Shown here: piece by piece, positions 11,095 through 21,177 of the stretch | Layout of the letters: the number at the start of each line of letters is the position of its first letter | Position numbering within the stretch: the first letter of the stretch is position 1 | Source: Culex pipiens pallens | Taxonomy: Eukaryota; Arthropoda; Insecta; Diptera; Culicidae | Direction: 5' to 3' | Assembly (NCBI RefSeq): GCF_016801865.2 | Contig: NC_068939.1 | Location: forward strand, 130,476,917 to 130,540,916 | DNA: 64,000 nucleotides | Translations under genes and position numbers: made by a program | The notes under the pieces: generated by a model | The model's input: only the letters and a program-made list of their open reading frames with translations | Database searches by the model: none | Told to the model about the DNA's origin: nothing

Positions 11095-11743
11095 ATCGAT
11101 CGGGTGGTTTTGTCCGTAAACGGTAGTGTGCCTAGCAATCCTAAACGGCAGGTAGGTTCTCAGCGCACGTTGGGGCTCGTGAAGGCTCATTTTCTGACGG
11201 ATCTCCGGGCAGTCTACTCGGTTTGTAAGAACGTCAAACACAAACAGACGTTGCAGGAAAATCCGGCGATGTTCTAGAGATTCTAATTGTAGTAATCTTC
11301 GGCGGTCATCGTAACTTGTTAGGTACGCAGGGTTCCTCCAGGGCAGGCGACGTAGAGCGTATAGTGTAAAGCTTTTCTGCACTTTCTCCAAGCGGTCACA
11401 CAGAACTGCGTAATGCGGTGCCCAGACTTGCACAGCATACTCGAGAATACTTCGTACCAGAGAGATGTACAGCGTTTTAAGTGCCCGAATGTTCTCGAAG
11501 TCCACCGTGTTACGTCGAAGGAATCCCAGCGTTGCAAAGGCCTTAGCGGAAGTGACAGCGACATGCTTGTCGAAGGTGAGCTTGTGGTCCATCATTACGC
11601 CGAGGTCTTTGATGCAGTCGACACGAGTTAACAAGTGTGAATTCATCTCATATCGGTAGTGAATCGTGTCCTGTTTCTTAGAGAAGCTGATGACGTTGCA
11701 TTTCTCTTCATTCACCTTCATCCCGTTCCTAACACACCATTCG
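11087..11743 (-). pseudogene. CR1-like ORF2, thumb and C-terminal segment
   Basis: Open for its whole length. It encodes GMKVNEEKCNVISFSK just past the catalytic core, then DLGVMMDHKLTFDKHV and SLVRSILEYAVQVWAPHY, motifs that follow the catalytic YADD region in CR1/Jockey-type enzymes. The open frame runs on leftward into the hAT-like terminus for about 40 spurious codons, so the apparent stop at 10975 is not the true C-terminus. Confidence 0.75.
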
Positions 11744-11836
11744 TTAACCTTCGGGAAGTCGCGTGTTTTCGCCTTTCTTACAAGTGCCCTTACAAACTGT
11801 GTACAAAGTACACGTACGCGACCTCCGGTGGGTTAA
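11744..11836 (-). mobile_element. 85-bp TTAA-flanked miniature element, copy 2, inside ORF2
   Basis: The body 11748-11832 lies between TTAA at 11744-11747 and 11833-11836. On the minus strand it introduces a stop shortly after the QQDICAI residues of the reverse transcriptase. Dropping the body and one TTAA makes that segment run directly into NEWCVRNGM in frame, which is what the family should show. Nearly identical to 6371-6454; the small difference lies at AAAACACGCGAC versus AAAACATGGAC. Confidence 0.85.
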
Positions 11837-12824
11837 TAGCGCAGATATCCTGCTGCAGGGCGACGCAATCGATGGCAGAGGAAACAACACGAAACACTTT
11901 GAGGTCATCTGCATACAGCAACTTTTGGGATTTGAGTTGAGTGCAAATGTCGTTGACGAACAGTAAAAAGATCAATGGGCCGAGGTGGCTTCCCTGCGGC
12001 ACTCCGGATGTCACGGCAAACTGGAGCGATCGTGAGCTTCCTATGCGAACAAACCCTGTTCTGCCGGTCAGATAGGAAGAGAGCCATACCGTGAGCCAGC
12101 GAGGGAATCCCATACGTCTCAGCTTTTCAATTGCCAAGTTATGAGGCACCTTATCAAAGGCTTTGGCAAAGTCCACGTACACGGAATCAACCTGGCACCG
12201 TTTCTCAAGGCTGGAATTTATCGAGCTAACGTACAGCATCAAGTTCGAGACTGTGGATCGTTTCTTCACGAACCCATGCTGAAACTCCGATATGATGGGG
12301 ACTGCGGCAGCGTACATTCTTTTGTGAATCAGTTGTTCTAGAACTTTTGGCAGGCAGGATAGTATTGAGATCGGTCTGTAGTTTTGAACATCTTTCCTTC
12401 GTCCAGATTTATGGATTGGCGTAATGGCAGCAACTTTCCACACATCTGGGAAGTGACCATTTGTAAGCGATCGGTTGAAGACTAAGCTTACAGGGTGTGC
12501 CAACGATCCAGCGCACATTTTAATGAAAGAAGGTGGCAGCTTATCAGGACCAGGGCCTTTTGAAGAGTCAACTGCAGCCAAAGCTTCTAGAACTTCTGCT
12601 TCAGAAAGAACCGGAAATGGCATGTCAATGTTGTGGGAGGGAATTTCGTCGAGATAATCTGCTGGAGCGGTGTGCAAGCCATGGTTGAACACGCCTTTGA
12701 AAAAGTCGGCAAATAAATTAGCTGCTTCTTCAGGACTGTTTGAGCTACGATCACCCGAATCGACCACGGAAGGAATGCCATCAGTTCGCTTCCTGCTCTT
12801 AACGTAACTCCAAAACGACGAAGG
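11837..12824 (-). pseudogene. CR1-like ORF2, reverse transcriptase domain
   Basis: RNA-dependent DNA polymerase that would copy the element at a nicked target site. Motifs in order on the minus strand: FADFFKGVF, GPDKLPPSF, NYRPISILS (fingers), EFQHGFVKKRSTVSN, YVDFAKAFDKV (first catalytic Asp), TSGVPQGSHLGP, and LLYADDLKVF (catalytic YADD). The piece is open throughout. It is broken only at its ends, by the LTR element (right) and the TTAA element (left). The upstream junction reads into SFWSYVKSRK, typical linker sequence. Confidence 0.85.
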
Positions 12825-13011
12825 TGTGGTATACTAAATATTAGTGTAGTTTAGGTAGACCACGAGAAGCGTGTAGAGCTGCGAGTGTAGTGGTGGCAGC
12901 TAGCGTGTAGCGAGTCAGTCAGTGATGGACCAATAAAGATGGAGCATCGGTCTCCCGTTCATGTAGATAATTATATAATTTTATAGTTAAACTAAGCAGC
13001 AGGATATCACA
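12825..13011 (+). repeat. 5' LTR (187 bp)
   Basis: Begins TGTGGTATAC and ends GGATATCACA (TG...CA). By direct reading it matches the 3' LTR at 17471-17657 at every base. It carries AATAAA at 12932-12937. GAAGG (12820-12824) is repeated at 17658-17662 as the target duplication. Confidence 0.95.
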
Positions 13012-13012
13012 T

Positions 13013-13026
13013 TGGCGATCCTGCCA
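13013..13026 (+). promoter_or_regulatory. Primer-binding-site candidate
   Basis: TGGCGATCCTGCCA starts two bases after the 5' LTR. TGG complements the CCA end of a tRNA and the following bases would pair with its acceptor stem, so reverse transcription could start here. TGGCGA is shared with PBSs assigned to tRNA-Arg in some insect elements; the tRNA identity here is a guess. Confidence 0.6.
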
Positions 13027-13163
13027 TGATGATAAGTTGTGGTGTTGTGAAAAATAGTGGATTTTGGAAGTGTTGGAAAAGTTACGGGACGGAGTCATTT
13101 TTTTTTTTTTTTTTCGGTGGCATCTTCTGGCGTTTTGCGCTTCAAGTCGGCATCGTGGGGGTG

Positions 13164-13239
13164 ATGTCAGCGGACGGCATCACCTGCATTGACGATGACG
13201 AGACGGCGGGCCTGATTGCCAATGTATTGCAGGAGTTCG
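13164..13239 (+). other. Exon-like fragment inside the LTR element
   Basis: GC-richer patch with an ATG at 13164 and a frame reading MSADGITCIDDDETAGLIA, followed at 13240 by GTGAGC in donor-like context. It is unlike the surrounding AT-rich DNA. Could be a gag remnant or a captured host exon. Family not recognised. Confidence 0.2.
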
Positions 13240-14610
13240 GTGAGCTTGTTCCAGTTTTATTTTTTTTCGTTTTTGTTTGTTTGACGCGAGTGGAGCAAGG
13301 GTCGCTTGTATGTGTGGGAGTGTTGTGCGTGATGAACGCATGCACGGCCTACTAGGATGAGTTGGTAAAGAGGTTGGTGTGCGTCTTCTTCCATTCACAT
13401 GGGACTTGGCCGAAGCAGGGACTCACAACAAAAAAAAGAGGTTTTTCCTTTTCATCATTCCCTTTACACTCGTCACGTCATGCGCTATCGCAGCAATCGT
13501 TGATCTCTCTCCCTCTCTCTTTTACTTTGCGTTGCGCATCTTGTCGACGCACGCATACTCATGCATAGGTGCGCGAGTGTCTCACTCATGTCTTTGCACA
13601 CGAAATTGCGCTCGTGCTCGCCGATTTTGACATAGCATTATAATTTCGATGCGAACAATTTGAACGGTCATAAGGAGTTTTCTTAAATATTATATAATTA
13701 TGTATGAATTTTATTTTATTCAGCAAAATTTAATGTAACAAAAAAAAAAAGCTAATGAAAGTAATAGATTGCACGCGATAAGGTAGAGGAAGAAGTTGTT
13801 GTTTGATAACATTTTTGGGTTCGCTCGAGTTACTGAACAGAAATTGTAAGTTTTGTGAATGCATGATAAAAATTTGATTTGCTTTTGTTGTTTCTGTAAA
13901 AGATTTGTATTGCTTATTTTCAGTTAAGCATTTTAAAGTGTTATAGGCCTGAATCAAGTAACTTTCAACTCAGTTCATTTCGTCCAGGAGGTTAAAAATA
14001 TGAATGCAATAAAGTTAAAAATGTAAACAAGTTTTTATATTACGAAATGATTTATTTAATTGACGAACGTACATTTCTAGGACTTCGAAATTCCTTGAAA
14101 ATAAAATCTGTGGCGATGGGGTCTGCTGTCCAAAACTAAAGGAGCAAATTCTAATTATTCAAATAATGATCATCAAAACTAGATTTTATGATGCGCGGGT
14201 GGAATGGAATGAATTGCCATAGTATATTGAAAACAGAGTAGTAACTATTTATAAATGTGAAATATCTATTATTTCACAATCGATTCGGATTCGAGAGACG
14301 CGTTGCGTTGCTGTTAGTATTATAAAGTGATTGCTTTTCTCATCAGCTAGACTAGACAGTGCAAGTCGTTTTGAAAGGTTTTGCTATTATTTCTATTTGT
14401 GTCAGCATTCTCAAAAAAAAAAAAATATAGCGAACAAAAAGCGAACACGATAATTCAACTGCATTTGCATTTAAAAAAGAATTGAATAGTTAAGCATGAG
14501 TGACCTATAGTTGAATGCTGGAAAGAATAGTAAAGACAAAGAAAAAAAATAACGAAATTCTTGAATATTCGAAGAGATATTTACAAAAATGCGAAAAACG
14601 AAAAAAATTA
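13240..14610. other. LTR-element interior, no coding content
   Basis: AT-rich with pyrimidine tracts (13500-13530). No protein-coding similarity recognised in any frame. Confidence 0.5.
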
Positions 14611-14815
14611 TAGCTAGCAGTAGATAAACAGCTGCACGTTGGAGAGATATTTAAAAAAATAGATAGAGATAAAGAAAAATAATATAAATAGTTGTAATAA
14701 AATAATCTTGAATATCTGTGTTGGGTTTATCCCAAGGAAGAATACCGTGAAAAGTGTTGTGAGAATTTGCGTTAGGTTCATCCAAAGGACAACTGCTGAA
14801 AAAGAGTTCCTGAAA

Positions 14816-15365
14816 AGTTGAGTCGGGTTTAGCCCAAGGCCAACTGCGCAAAAGATTGAGTCGAGTTTCAGCTCAAGGCCAATCACGGAGAAAAGTTGAG
14901 TCGGGTTTAGCCCAAGGCCAACTGCGCTAAAAGAGTTCCTGAAAAGTTGAGTCGGGTTTAGCCCAAGGCCAACTGCGCTAAAAGAGTTCCTGAGAAGTTG
15001 AGTCGGGTTTAGCCCAAGGCCAACTGCGCTAAAAGAGTTCCTGAAAAGTTGAGTCGGGTATAGCCCAAGGCCAACTGCGCTAAAAGAGTTCCTGAAAAGT
15101 TGAGTCGGGTTTAGCCCAAGGCCAACTGCGCAAAAGATTGAGTCGAGTTTCAGCTCAAGGCCAATCACGGAGAAAAGTTGAGTCGGGTTTAGCCCAAGGC
15201 CAACTGCGCTAAAAGAGTTCCTGAAAAGTTGAGTCGGGTTTAGCCCAAGGCCAACTGCGTTAAAAAAGTTCCTGAAAAGTTGAGTCGGGTTTAGCCCAAG
15301 GCCAACTGCGCTAAAAACGTTCTTGAAAAGTTGAGTTGGGTTTAGCCCAAGGCCAACTGCTGGTA
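14816..15365 (-). repeat. 51-bp tandem array with 282-bp higher-order unit
   Basis: The 51-bp unit starts GTTGAGTCGGGTTTAGCCCA. Two copies are 78 bp because they carry an extra 27 bp containing TCAGCTCAAGG. The order (78, then four 51s) repeats, giving a 282-bp period. All lengths are multiples of three. On the minus strand the array stays open inside a 275-codon frame (14614-15441) with 17-residue repeats containing AVGLGLNPTQLFRNSFS; all plus frames have stops. Minus is antisense to the LTR element. Translation is unproven; one TTAACAA-like variant and few substitutions suggest recent homogenisation. Confidence 0.8.
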
Positions 15366-16794
15366 AAATAATAATAAAGAGGTAAAAGATAAAAAAAGAA
15401 TAAAACTTGTTTCGATAACACTGCCACCTTGTCGACCCCACGTTTCAGACAAGGAAACAGCAATTCCACAAAATGTGTCGAAGCGACGCGTTTATAACAA
15501 CTGACTTTAGAATAGAGGGAGAAAGAATGAGCGATACATAAAAAAAGTAAGATATGAAGGAAGATAACCATCACAAGATGATGAAAACAATCGTTCACAG
15601 GTATTAGGAATTAAAGTTAAAAACGTTCACGAACAGGCTAGATCAAGGTGTTAAGTGTCAAGTGTGCCCTTTTTCTGTAATTTGTTGATCCGATGTGAAT
15701 TTAACAAGAACAAGAAGTAGACAAACACAAACGAGAAAATAAAAACACTCACGATCGAAAACACCGGACCGGTAAGCCAAAAACTATGCTGTTTTGGCTG
15801 GGAAAACTGATGGTTGTAAACAACACAACCGCAGCCAACCTGGAGGCTCCAAGCTGTCAGCTGGCCTGACAGCAGTAACAACTTAAAAAGTCAAACGAAG
15901 ATCATTCTCGCACTGTATTGTGTAGAATAAAGAACTATTTTATTCGGTGTTATATTATTTAGTGTCATCTTATTGGGCCTCGTGCCGCTCGACATGAGGA
16001 GCTTTTGTGTATTCAAAATATGCAAAAAAAAAAACAACAACAATTGGGTACTAAAGCCCTATGCCAATTTTTATGTACAACGGTAAAAAACACGATTAAA
16101 AACCATTTGTGATCACTTTTTTTTTTCATTTCAACTCAAAAAAAAAAATTGACAAGACAACATTTTTTCGATGGATCAACTATGGTCCCCTTGAAACGAG
16201 CTGTCAAGTAGCAGCATTTCTGTCAAGAAGGACCGCGAGGTTAATTTTTCAAAATTGATTTAAAAATCCATTTTAAACTCTTTATGGTCGTACAAAGGGT
16301 CATTGTACTCAGAAAAATAAGCTTTATCGCTGTAAATAATAATATCAGCAATCTAAGCTTCATTTTAGGACCAAATTAGAACATGTTCTAAACCTAATGT
16401 TATGATCGCAATCGGTTGATTAGAGGTTCGGAAGGAACAAAGATAAGGAACTATAAACAAAAAGTGCACAATAGAATTAACGATATAGAATGATGTTACG
16501 GAAAGAAAAAATTAAAAAAAGGAGGAATTAGCACACATGAATAATAACACACATACTTGAAAAACTGTTTTAAATATAGTACTATCAGTAATATGTTGCG
16601 AAGACGAATTCGTTTGATTTAACTGACCTTTTTCTATACCGTCCGAACATGTATTTATGTAAGAAAGGAATAAGTAGTAATACAGACTAGTAAGCCATGT
16701 GAGAAGGTTTCGGCAGTTAGCGCTAGTTTACTTTGTGTAATGTTTGTAAGGGAGACCAAAAATAACAGTTTTATTATATTTATAATATATTCAA
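15366..16794. other. LTR-element interior, no coding content
   Basis: AT-rich sequence with short frames only. No repeat boundary or gene recognised. Confidence 0.5.
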
Positions 16795-17075
16795 GGCTAT
16801 AACATGTTTGCAGCAAAAGGCGTGGCTTAATGAAACGCCGTTCGTTTTGTAAGCGGATGATCATGGGTTCAATTAAAATCTGCTCCTGTTTTATATCGGA
16901 TGGGGAAGTAAAACGTCGGCCCGGCCTTGGTTGTTGTCAGGCCGTTAAGTCATTCCAGGTGTAGGAGGCGTCCCCCTGGTAACACACCAAACCAAGCATG
17001 ATTCGGTGAAATAGCTTGCGGTGGTTTGACTCGCAATCTAAATATCGTCAGTTCGAATCCTGGGGTTGAAGGTTT
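16795..17075 (+). mobile_element. Degraded tRNA-derived SINE inside LTR element
   Basis: 16802-16887 (GCGTGGCTTAATG, TTCGTTTTGTAAGCGGATG, ATGGGTTCAATTAAAATCTG, CTCC) aligns with the tRNA-like head at 53394-53469. It is followed by a body containing CCTTGGTTGTTGTCAGGCCG and a second box B-like AGTTCGAATCCTGG near 17051. Box A/B bases are eroded, so it is older than the identical LTRs and was probably carried along by the element. Confidence 0.5.
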
Positions 17076-17457
17076 CTTGGAGTAGAAGGAGGTTTGGGTG
17101 TTCTTCCCATTCAAGCTTTTGGACTCCTAGGCTCGAACAGAGACCACAAAAGACCTGTGGGTTGTTTAAAGTGGACGGTTTGTATTAATTTATTTTTGTT
17201 TTCAACAGGTTTATTTTTTATTTTTTGTTTAAGATCACTTGTTCTTCTAATTTTTTTTGTTTCTTTTATTTTTGGTTTCCCGGAGGAATGCGTGTAACAC
17301 GACAACCGAGGAATCTACGCAATTGGACGGAGTTCTTCGATTAGCGTTTGGCAGATAGGTCGACTACCAGGCGTTGCATCATTGGAGTACCGGGCAGCGA
17401 AATAGATTTATAAAATTGTATAACTGTTATTTATATATTTATCGTTGGTTTTATTTT

Positions 17458-17470
17458 AGTGAGGGGAGGA
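17458..17470 (+). promoter_or_regulatory. Polypurine tract
   Basis: AGTGAGGGGAGGA directly abuts the 3' LTR, the position needed for plus-strand DNA priming. It fixes the element's orientation as left to right. Confidence 0.8.
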
Positions 17471-17657
17471 TGTGGTATACTAAATATTAGTGTAGTTTAG
17501 GTAGACCACGAGAAGCGTGTAGAGCTGCGAGTGTAGTGGTGGCAGCTAGCGTGTAGCGAGTCAGTCAGTGATGGACCAATAAAGATGGAGCATCGGTCTC
17601 CCGTTCATGTAGATAATTATATAATTTTATAGTTAAACTAAGCAGCAGGATATCACA
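17471..17657 (+). repeat. 3' LTR (187 bp)
   Basis: Same 187 bases as 12825-13011. Followed by GAAGG, the second copy of the target duplication. Confidence 0.95.
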
Positions 17658-18350
17658 GAAGGGTCATCCGTTAAGCGGGTTTGAATGTTGTCGAGGTACT
17701 CACGGTACAGTGTTTCGTTCAGCAGCTCGTACTCCGTTTCCAGTCGCTCGACACAAACGTTATCCTCCGGTGATTTCGACCGAAACAGTCGTTTCCTTGC
17801 TTTGCGCAGAATGTTCCGCTTATGCCGTAACTCAGCATTCCACCATGGTTGTTTGATTGATCGATCTCTAGCTATCCGTTTCCTCGGCACGAGCTGTAGA
17901 ATCACGTCAAATACTACGCTGTAGAACTGTGATGCTTGAGTGTTGGCGTCTTCCGAGTTCAGCACGTTGTCCCAGTCGATTTGATTCAATGCATCCGTAA
18001 CAGCAACATGGTCACATCGGTTGAAGTCAAAATCAGCAACGTCAGCAGAGTGTTGGCTAACTTGGTCGGGATTGTGGTGGAGGTCAACCTTCAGTACAAA
18101 CTGTTTGTGATGTCGGTCGGGTTTGAGAATAGCCGACGGAGGTTCGATCAGGTCAACTCTATCTGCGTCGTTCACGAAAGCTAGGTCAAGTATGTTGCCT
18201 CTAGTATTGGAGAGATTACAAACCTGCTGCATTCCGGACGTCAGTAAGGATTCCATAAGGTCGAGTTCAATTTCGGTCGAGGCATTGTTGGGAATGAATG
18301 CGTTCACGTCGTCGTCAAACGTCCAGCGCAGACCAGGCAAGTTGTATACC
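17658..18350 (-). pseudogene. CR1-like ORF2, endonuclease C-terminal part and linker
   Basis: Open minus-strand frame. NLPGLRWTFDDDVNAF resembles the segment after the GD(F/Y)N endonuclease motif. RGNILDLAFVND and SDRHH-like KPDRHHKQFVL match the terminal endonuclease motifs, with SDH altered to PDRH. PWWNAELRHKRNILRKARKR is the linker before the RT. Ends at LTDDP, where the LTR element begins. Upstream of YNLPG the family resemblance stops at the TA-flanked element 18349-18584. Confidence 0.65.
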
Positions 18351-18584
18351 GTAAACTGGCGTGACTTTGAAAGCCCGGGGTGACATTGATAGAAATTTGA
18401 TTTGGCCACTAATTTTGATACATCCAATGTAACAGTCACATTCTTGCATATATGTTCGATAGTTAGGTATCCCTTAATGCTTACATACTCAAAATTCTCA
18501 AAAATGTTTAGATATTAATTTGGCGGGCATTTGAAAAACCTATCAAAGTCACCCCGGGCTATCAAAGTCACCCCAGGTTACGGT
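18349..18584. mobile_element. TA-type MITE, about 236 bp
   Basis: Inverted ends TACCGTAAACTGGCGTGACT and TACCGTAACCTGGGGTGACT (right, complemented), followed at both ends by a second copy of the GGGGTGACTTTGATAG motif. Flanking TA. No ORF. It lies exactly at the edge of the CR1-like coding similarity. Confidence 0.75.
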
Positions 18585-18724
18585 ACGTTTTTCTCGAAAC
18601 GTCACAAAGCGACGTGCGACAAGTTATCACGACAGCGACGAAATGACCTAAATGAGTCCCATTTTGTTTACAGATGAGTAACAAAAAATGGTGGACCCAC
18701 CTTAATGTGAAACAAATGTGTGTC

Positions 18725-18813
<89 letters not shown>

Positions 18814-19400
18814 CCAAAATTCTCACTGAGTTTTCTCAGCACTGGCTGAACCGATTATGATCAAACCGGTCGCATTCGACTTGGTTTAGGGTCCCATACG
18901 TCGCTATTGAATTGTTTAAAGTTTCGATAAGTAGTTCAAAAGTCATGTATAAAAATGAGTTTTCACATATATTCGGATCTCAATGTAAACTATGTTCGGA
19001 TCCATTATCCGACTCATCGTTGGTTAGGTAATCGAAAGATCTTTCCAAAGAGTCCAAAACAATGGAAATCTGGCAACCCAGTCTCAAGCTATGTTCACTT
19101 AAGTGATATTCATGTACTTTATTGAGGCCGGATCTCACTTAAATGCATTGAAACTATATCCGTATCCATCATCCAACCCATCGTTGGTTATGTATTTCAA
19201 AGCTCTTTCCAATGAGTACAAAATATTGAAGATCTGGCAACCCTGTCTCAAGTTATGAGTACTTAAGTGATATCTGTGTATTTTTTTATTTCGGATCTAA
19301 GCGAAATTAGACGAAATTTGTGTCCAAACAAATCTTATTACCCATTGTTGGTATACAGTGAGGAAGGCACGAACCACATAGGTGGATTATGCTAGTTTTT
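18585..19400 (+). repeat. Family A dispersed repeat with (GT)n
   Basis: After about 100 bp of unassigned DNA come (TG)n at 18729-18812, then TTTTCTCAGCACTGGCTGAA, repeated TCTGGCAACCC-type phrases, and the family ending GAGGAAGGC...CATAGGTGGATTA. The canonical GCCTTCCTCAC start is missing. No coding content. Confidence 0.65.
18729..18812 (+). repeat. (TG)n microsatellite
   Basis: About 42 dinucleotide units, essentially uninterrupted. Sits at the same internal position of family A as the array at 30942-31011. Confidence 0.95.
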
Positions 19401-20137
19401 TCGATGAAAATACGTCTTTTCCTGGAATCTAGAGTACGCCATCAAATCGGGCGTTCAATTTTACATAAAGCCCCTTTGACAGCAACTTTCCCTTTCATCA
19501 ACATTTCACGCTGCAAATTATCTAAAAAATACGTCTTTTTTCACATTATCAAAAATGGAAGGAGTCATACCGCCCCACCGTCACTAGATATCGAAAAATG
19601 GACCTCGGATTCGTGATCAAGGACCATTTAAATTTAAAAGGTGCTCAAATACAAGGAAAGAGTCGGCACAAGTCATCAACCTGTCTATGCTCGAGAAATT
19701 TCACAAACATTTAATTATTTTTCGATGATTTTAACTTATTCAGGAACGTTTAGTTGTTCGCAAGTATTGCTGCTGTTAAGGCTAAGCTTTGGTCAGGACA
19801 CTGGCGAAATTGCTGTTTCTGACCCTTACTACAAATTTGATTATAACTTAGCCAAATGATCATTTCATGATAAACCCCGGCTATACGTTTGAAGCCAATA
19901 ATATAAGCTATCGAATTCTGCTAAGATTGACCTGAGATTTTGTTTCTAAATAGTTTTATTGCGCAATTTTTGTAAAATAGTTTTTATTTGGTTTATGTTG
20001 TTGTTGTTTTTGCGGATAGCGTTAGGATTACACTTGGTTGCCTACCTGCGGGCGTTTACAAGCGTTACAAAGTAACACGTACACATCAAAATGGTGAGCA
20101 TCTAGGGTAGTTGTCACTATAATGGTAGAACAACAAG
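19401..20137. other. Family D fragment, then unassigned AT-rich DNA
   Basis: 19430-19630 is a reversed, degraded copy of the family D interior (TTTTACATAAAG, CGGGCGTTCAATTT, GATATCGAAAAATGGACCTC). From 19640 to 20137 I see nothing recognisable. Confidence 0.45.
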
Positions 20138-21135
20138 CTGTTTCAAGTATTTCATGTATTTCAAGTATTTCAAGTATTTCAAGTATTTTAATTATTTATA
20201 GTATTTCAATTATTTCAAGTATTGCAAGTATTTCAAGTATTTCAAATATTTCAAGTATTTCAAGTATTTTAATTATTTATAGTATTTCAAGTATTTCAAG
20301 TATTTCAAGTATTTCAAGTATTTCAAGTATTTCAAGTATTTCAAGTATTTGAAGTATTTGAAGTATTTGTAGTATTTCAAGTATTTCAAGCATTTCAAGC
20401 ATTTCAAGTATTTCAAGTATTTCAAGTATTTCAAGTATTTCAAGTATTTCAAGTATTTCAAGTATTTCAAGTATTTCAAGTATTTCAAGTATTTCAAGTA
20501 TTTCAAGTATTTTAAGTATTTCAATTATTTGTAGTATTTCAAGTATTTCAAGTATTTCAAGTATTTTAAGTATTTCGAGTATTTCAAGCATTTCAAGTAT
20601 TTCAAGTATTTCAAGTATTTTAAGTATTTTATGTATTTTAAGTATTTCAAGTATTTCAAGTATTTCAAGTAATTGTAGTATTTCAAGTATTTCAAGCATT
20701 TCAAGTATTTCAAGTATTTCAAGTATTTTAATTATTTGTTGTATTTCAAGTATTTCAAGCATTTTTAGTATTTCAAGCATTTTTAGTATTTCAAATATTT
20801 CAAGTATTTCAAGTATTTCAAGTATTTCAAGTATTTCAAGTATTTCAATTATTTGTACCATTTCAAGTATTTCAAGTATTTGTAGTATTTCAAGATTTCA
20901 AGTATTTCAAGTATTTAAAGTATTTGAAGTATTTCAAGTATTTGTAGTATTTCAAGTATTTCAAGTATTTCAAGTATTTGTAGTATTTCAAGTATTTCAA
21001 GTAATTCAAGCATTTCAAGTATTTCAAGTATTTCAAGTATTTCAAGTATTTCAAGTATTTCAAGTATTTTAATTATTTATAGTATTTCAAGTATTTCAAG
21101 TATTTCAAGTATTTGAAGTATTTAAAGTATTTGAA
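20138..21135. repeat. 9-bp satellite (TATTTCAAG)n, about 1 kb
   Basis: Roughly 110 units, mostly TATTTCAAG with variants TATTTGTAG, TATTTTAAG, CATTTCAAG and TATTTTAAT clustered in places. Because nine is a multiple of three, each frame repeats one tripeptide (ISS on plus; EIL or YLK on minus), which produces long spurious ORFs. Non-coding tandem repeat. Confidence 0.95.
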
Positions 21136-21177
21136 AACGCATTTTGTCACGATTCCTCGTAAAGTCGTAATTTTGTT

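Larger units (their letters stand above)
12825..17657 (+). mobile_element. Non-autonomous LTR retrotransposon, 4833 bp, identical LTRs
   Basis: Order: LTR, primer-binding-site-like sequence, 4.46 kb internal DNA without recognisable gag, protease, RT or integrase, polypurine tract, LTR. The 5-bp GAAGG duplication and identical LTRs show an intact and very young insertion. It must have been mobilised by proteins made elsewhere. TG...CA ends and 5-bp duplication fit BEL/Pao, Ty3 or copia types; the superfamily cannot be settled without a coding region. The interior holds a 51/78-bp repeat array (14816-15365), an exon-like scrap (13164-13239) and a degraded SINE (16795-17075). Inserted in the CR1-like ORF2. 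Confidence 0.9.
9700..18350 (-). mobile_element. CR1-like non-LTR retrotransposon, 5'-incomplete, split by nested insertions
   Basis: Four minus-strand coding pieces belong to one ORF2: 17658-18350 (end of endonuclease and linker), 11837-12824 (reverse transcriptase), 11087-11743 (thumb and C-terminal part), 9810-9900 (last ~30 codons and stop). Intruders are the LTR element 12825-17657, the TTAA element 11748-11832 and the hAT-like element 9901-11086. At each junction, removing the intruder and one target-duplication copy rejoins the frame. ORF1 and the N-terminal endonuclease half are absent. An AATAAA near 9715 on the minus strand may mark the 3' end. CR1/T1/Q clade is my reading of the C-terminal motifs; Jockey clade is the alternative. 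Confidence 0.75.

Noticed and set aside
10975..11140. C-terminus of the CR1-like ORF2 at 10975
   Set aside because: The frame there is the end of the hAT-like element read through; the true C-terminus continues at 9810-9900 across the GGCAGCAG junction.
16860..17060. Integrase or RT remnant in the LTR element
   Set aside because: The recognisable sequence here is SINE-like (tRNA head and box B); no pol motif could be read in any frame.
20122..20861. Ile/Ser- and Glu/Ile/Leu-repeat ORFs
   Set aside because: 9-bp satellite units give tripeptide repeats in every frame; there is no start context or codon variation indicating a protein.
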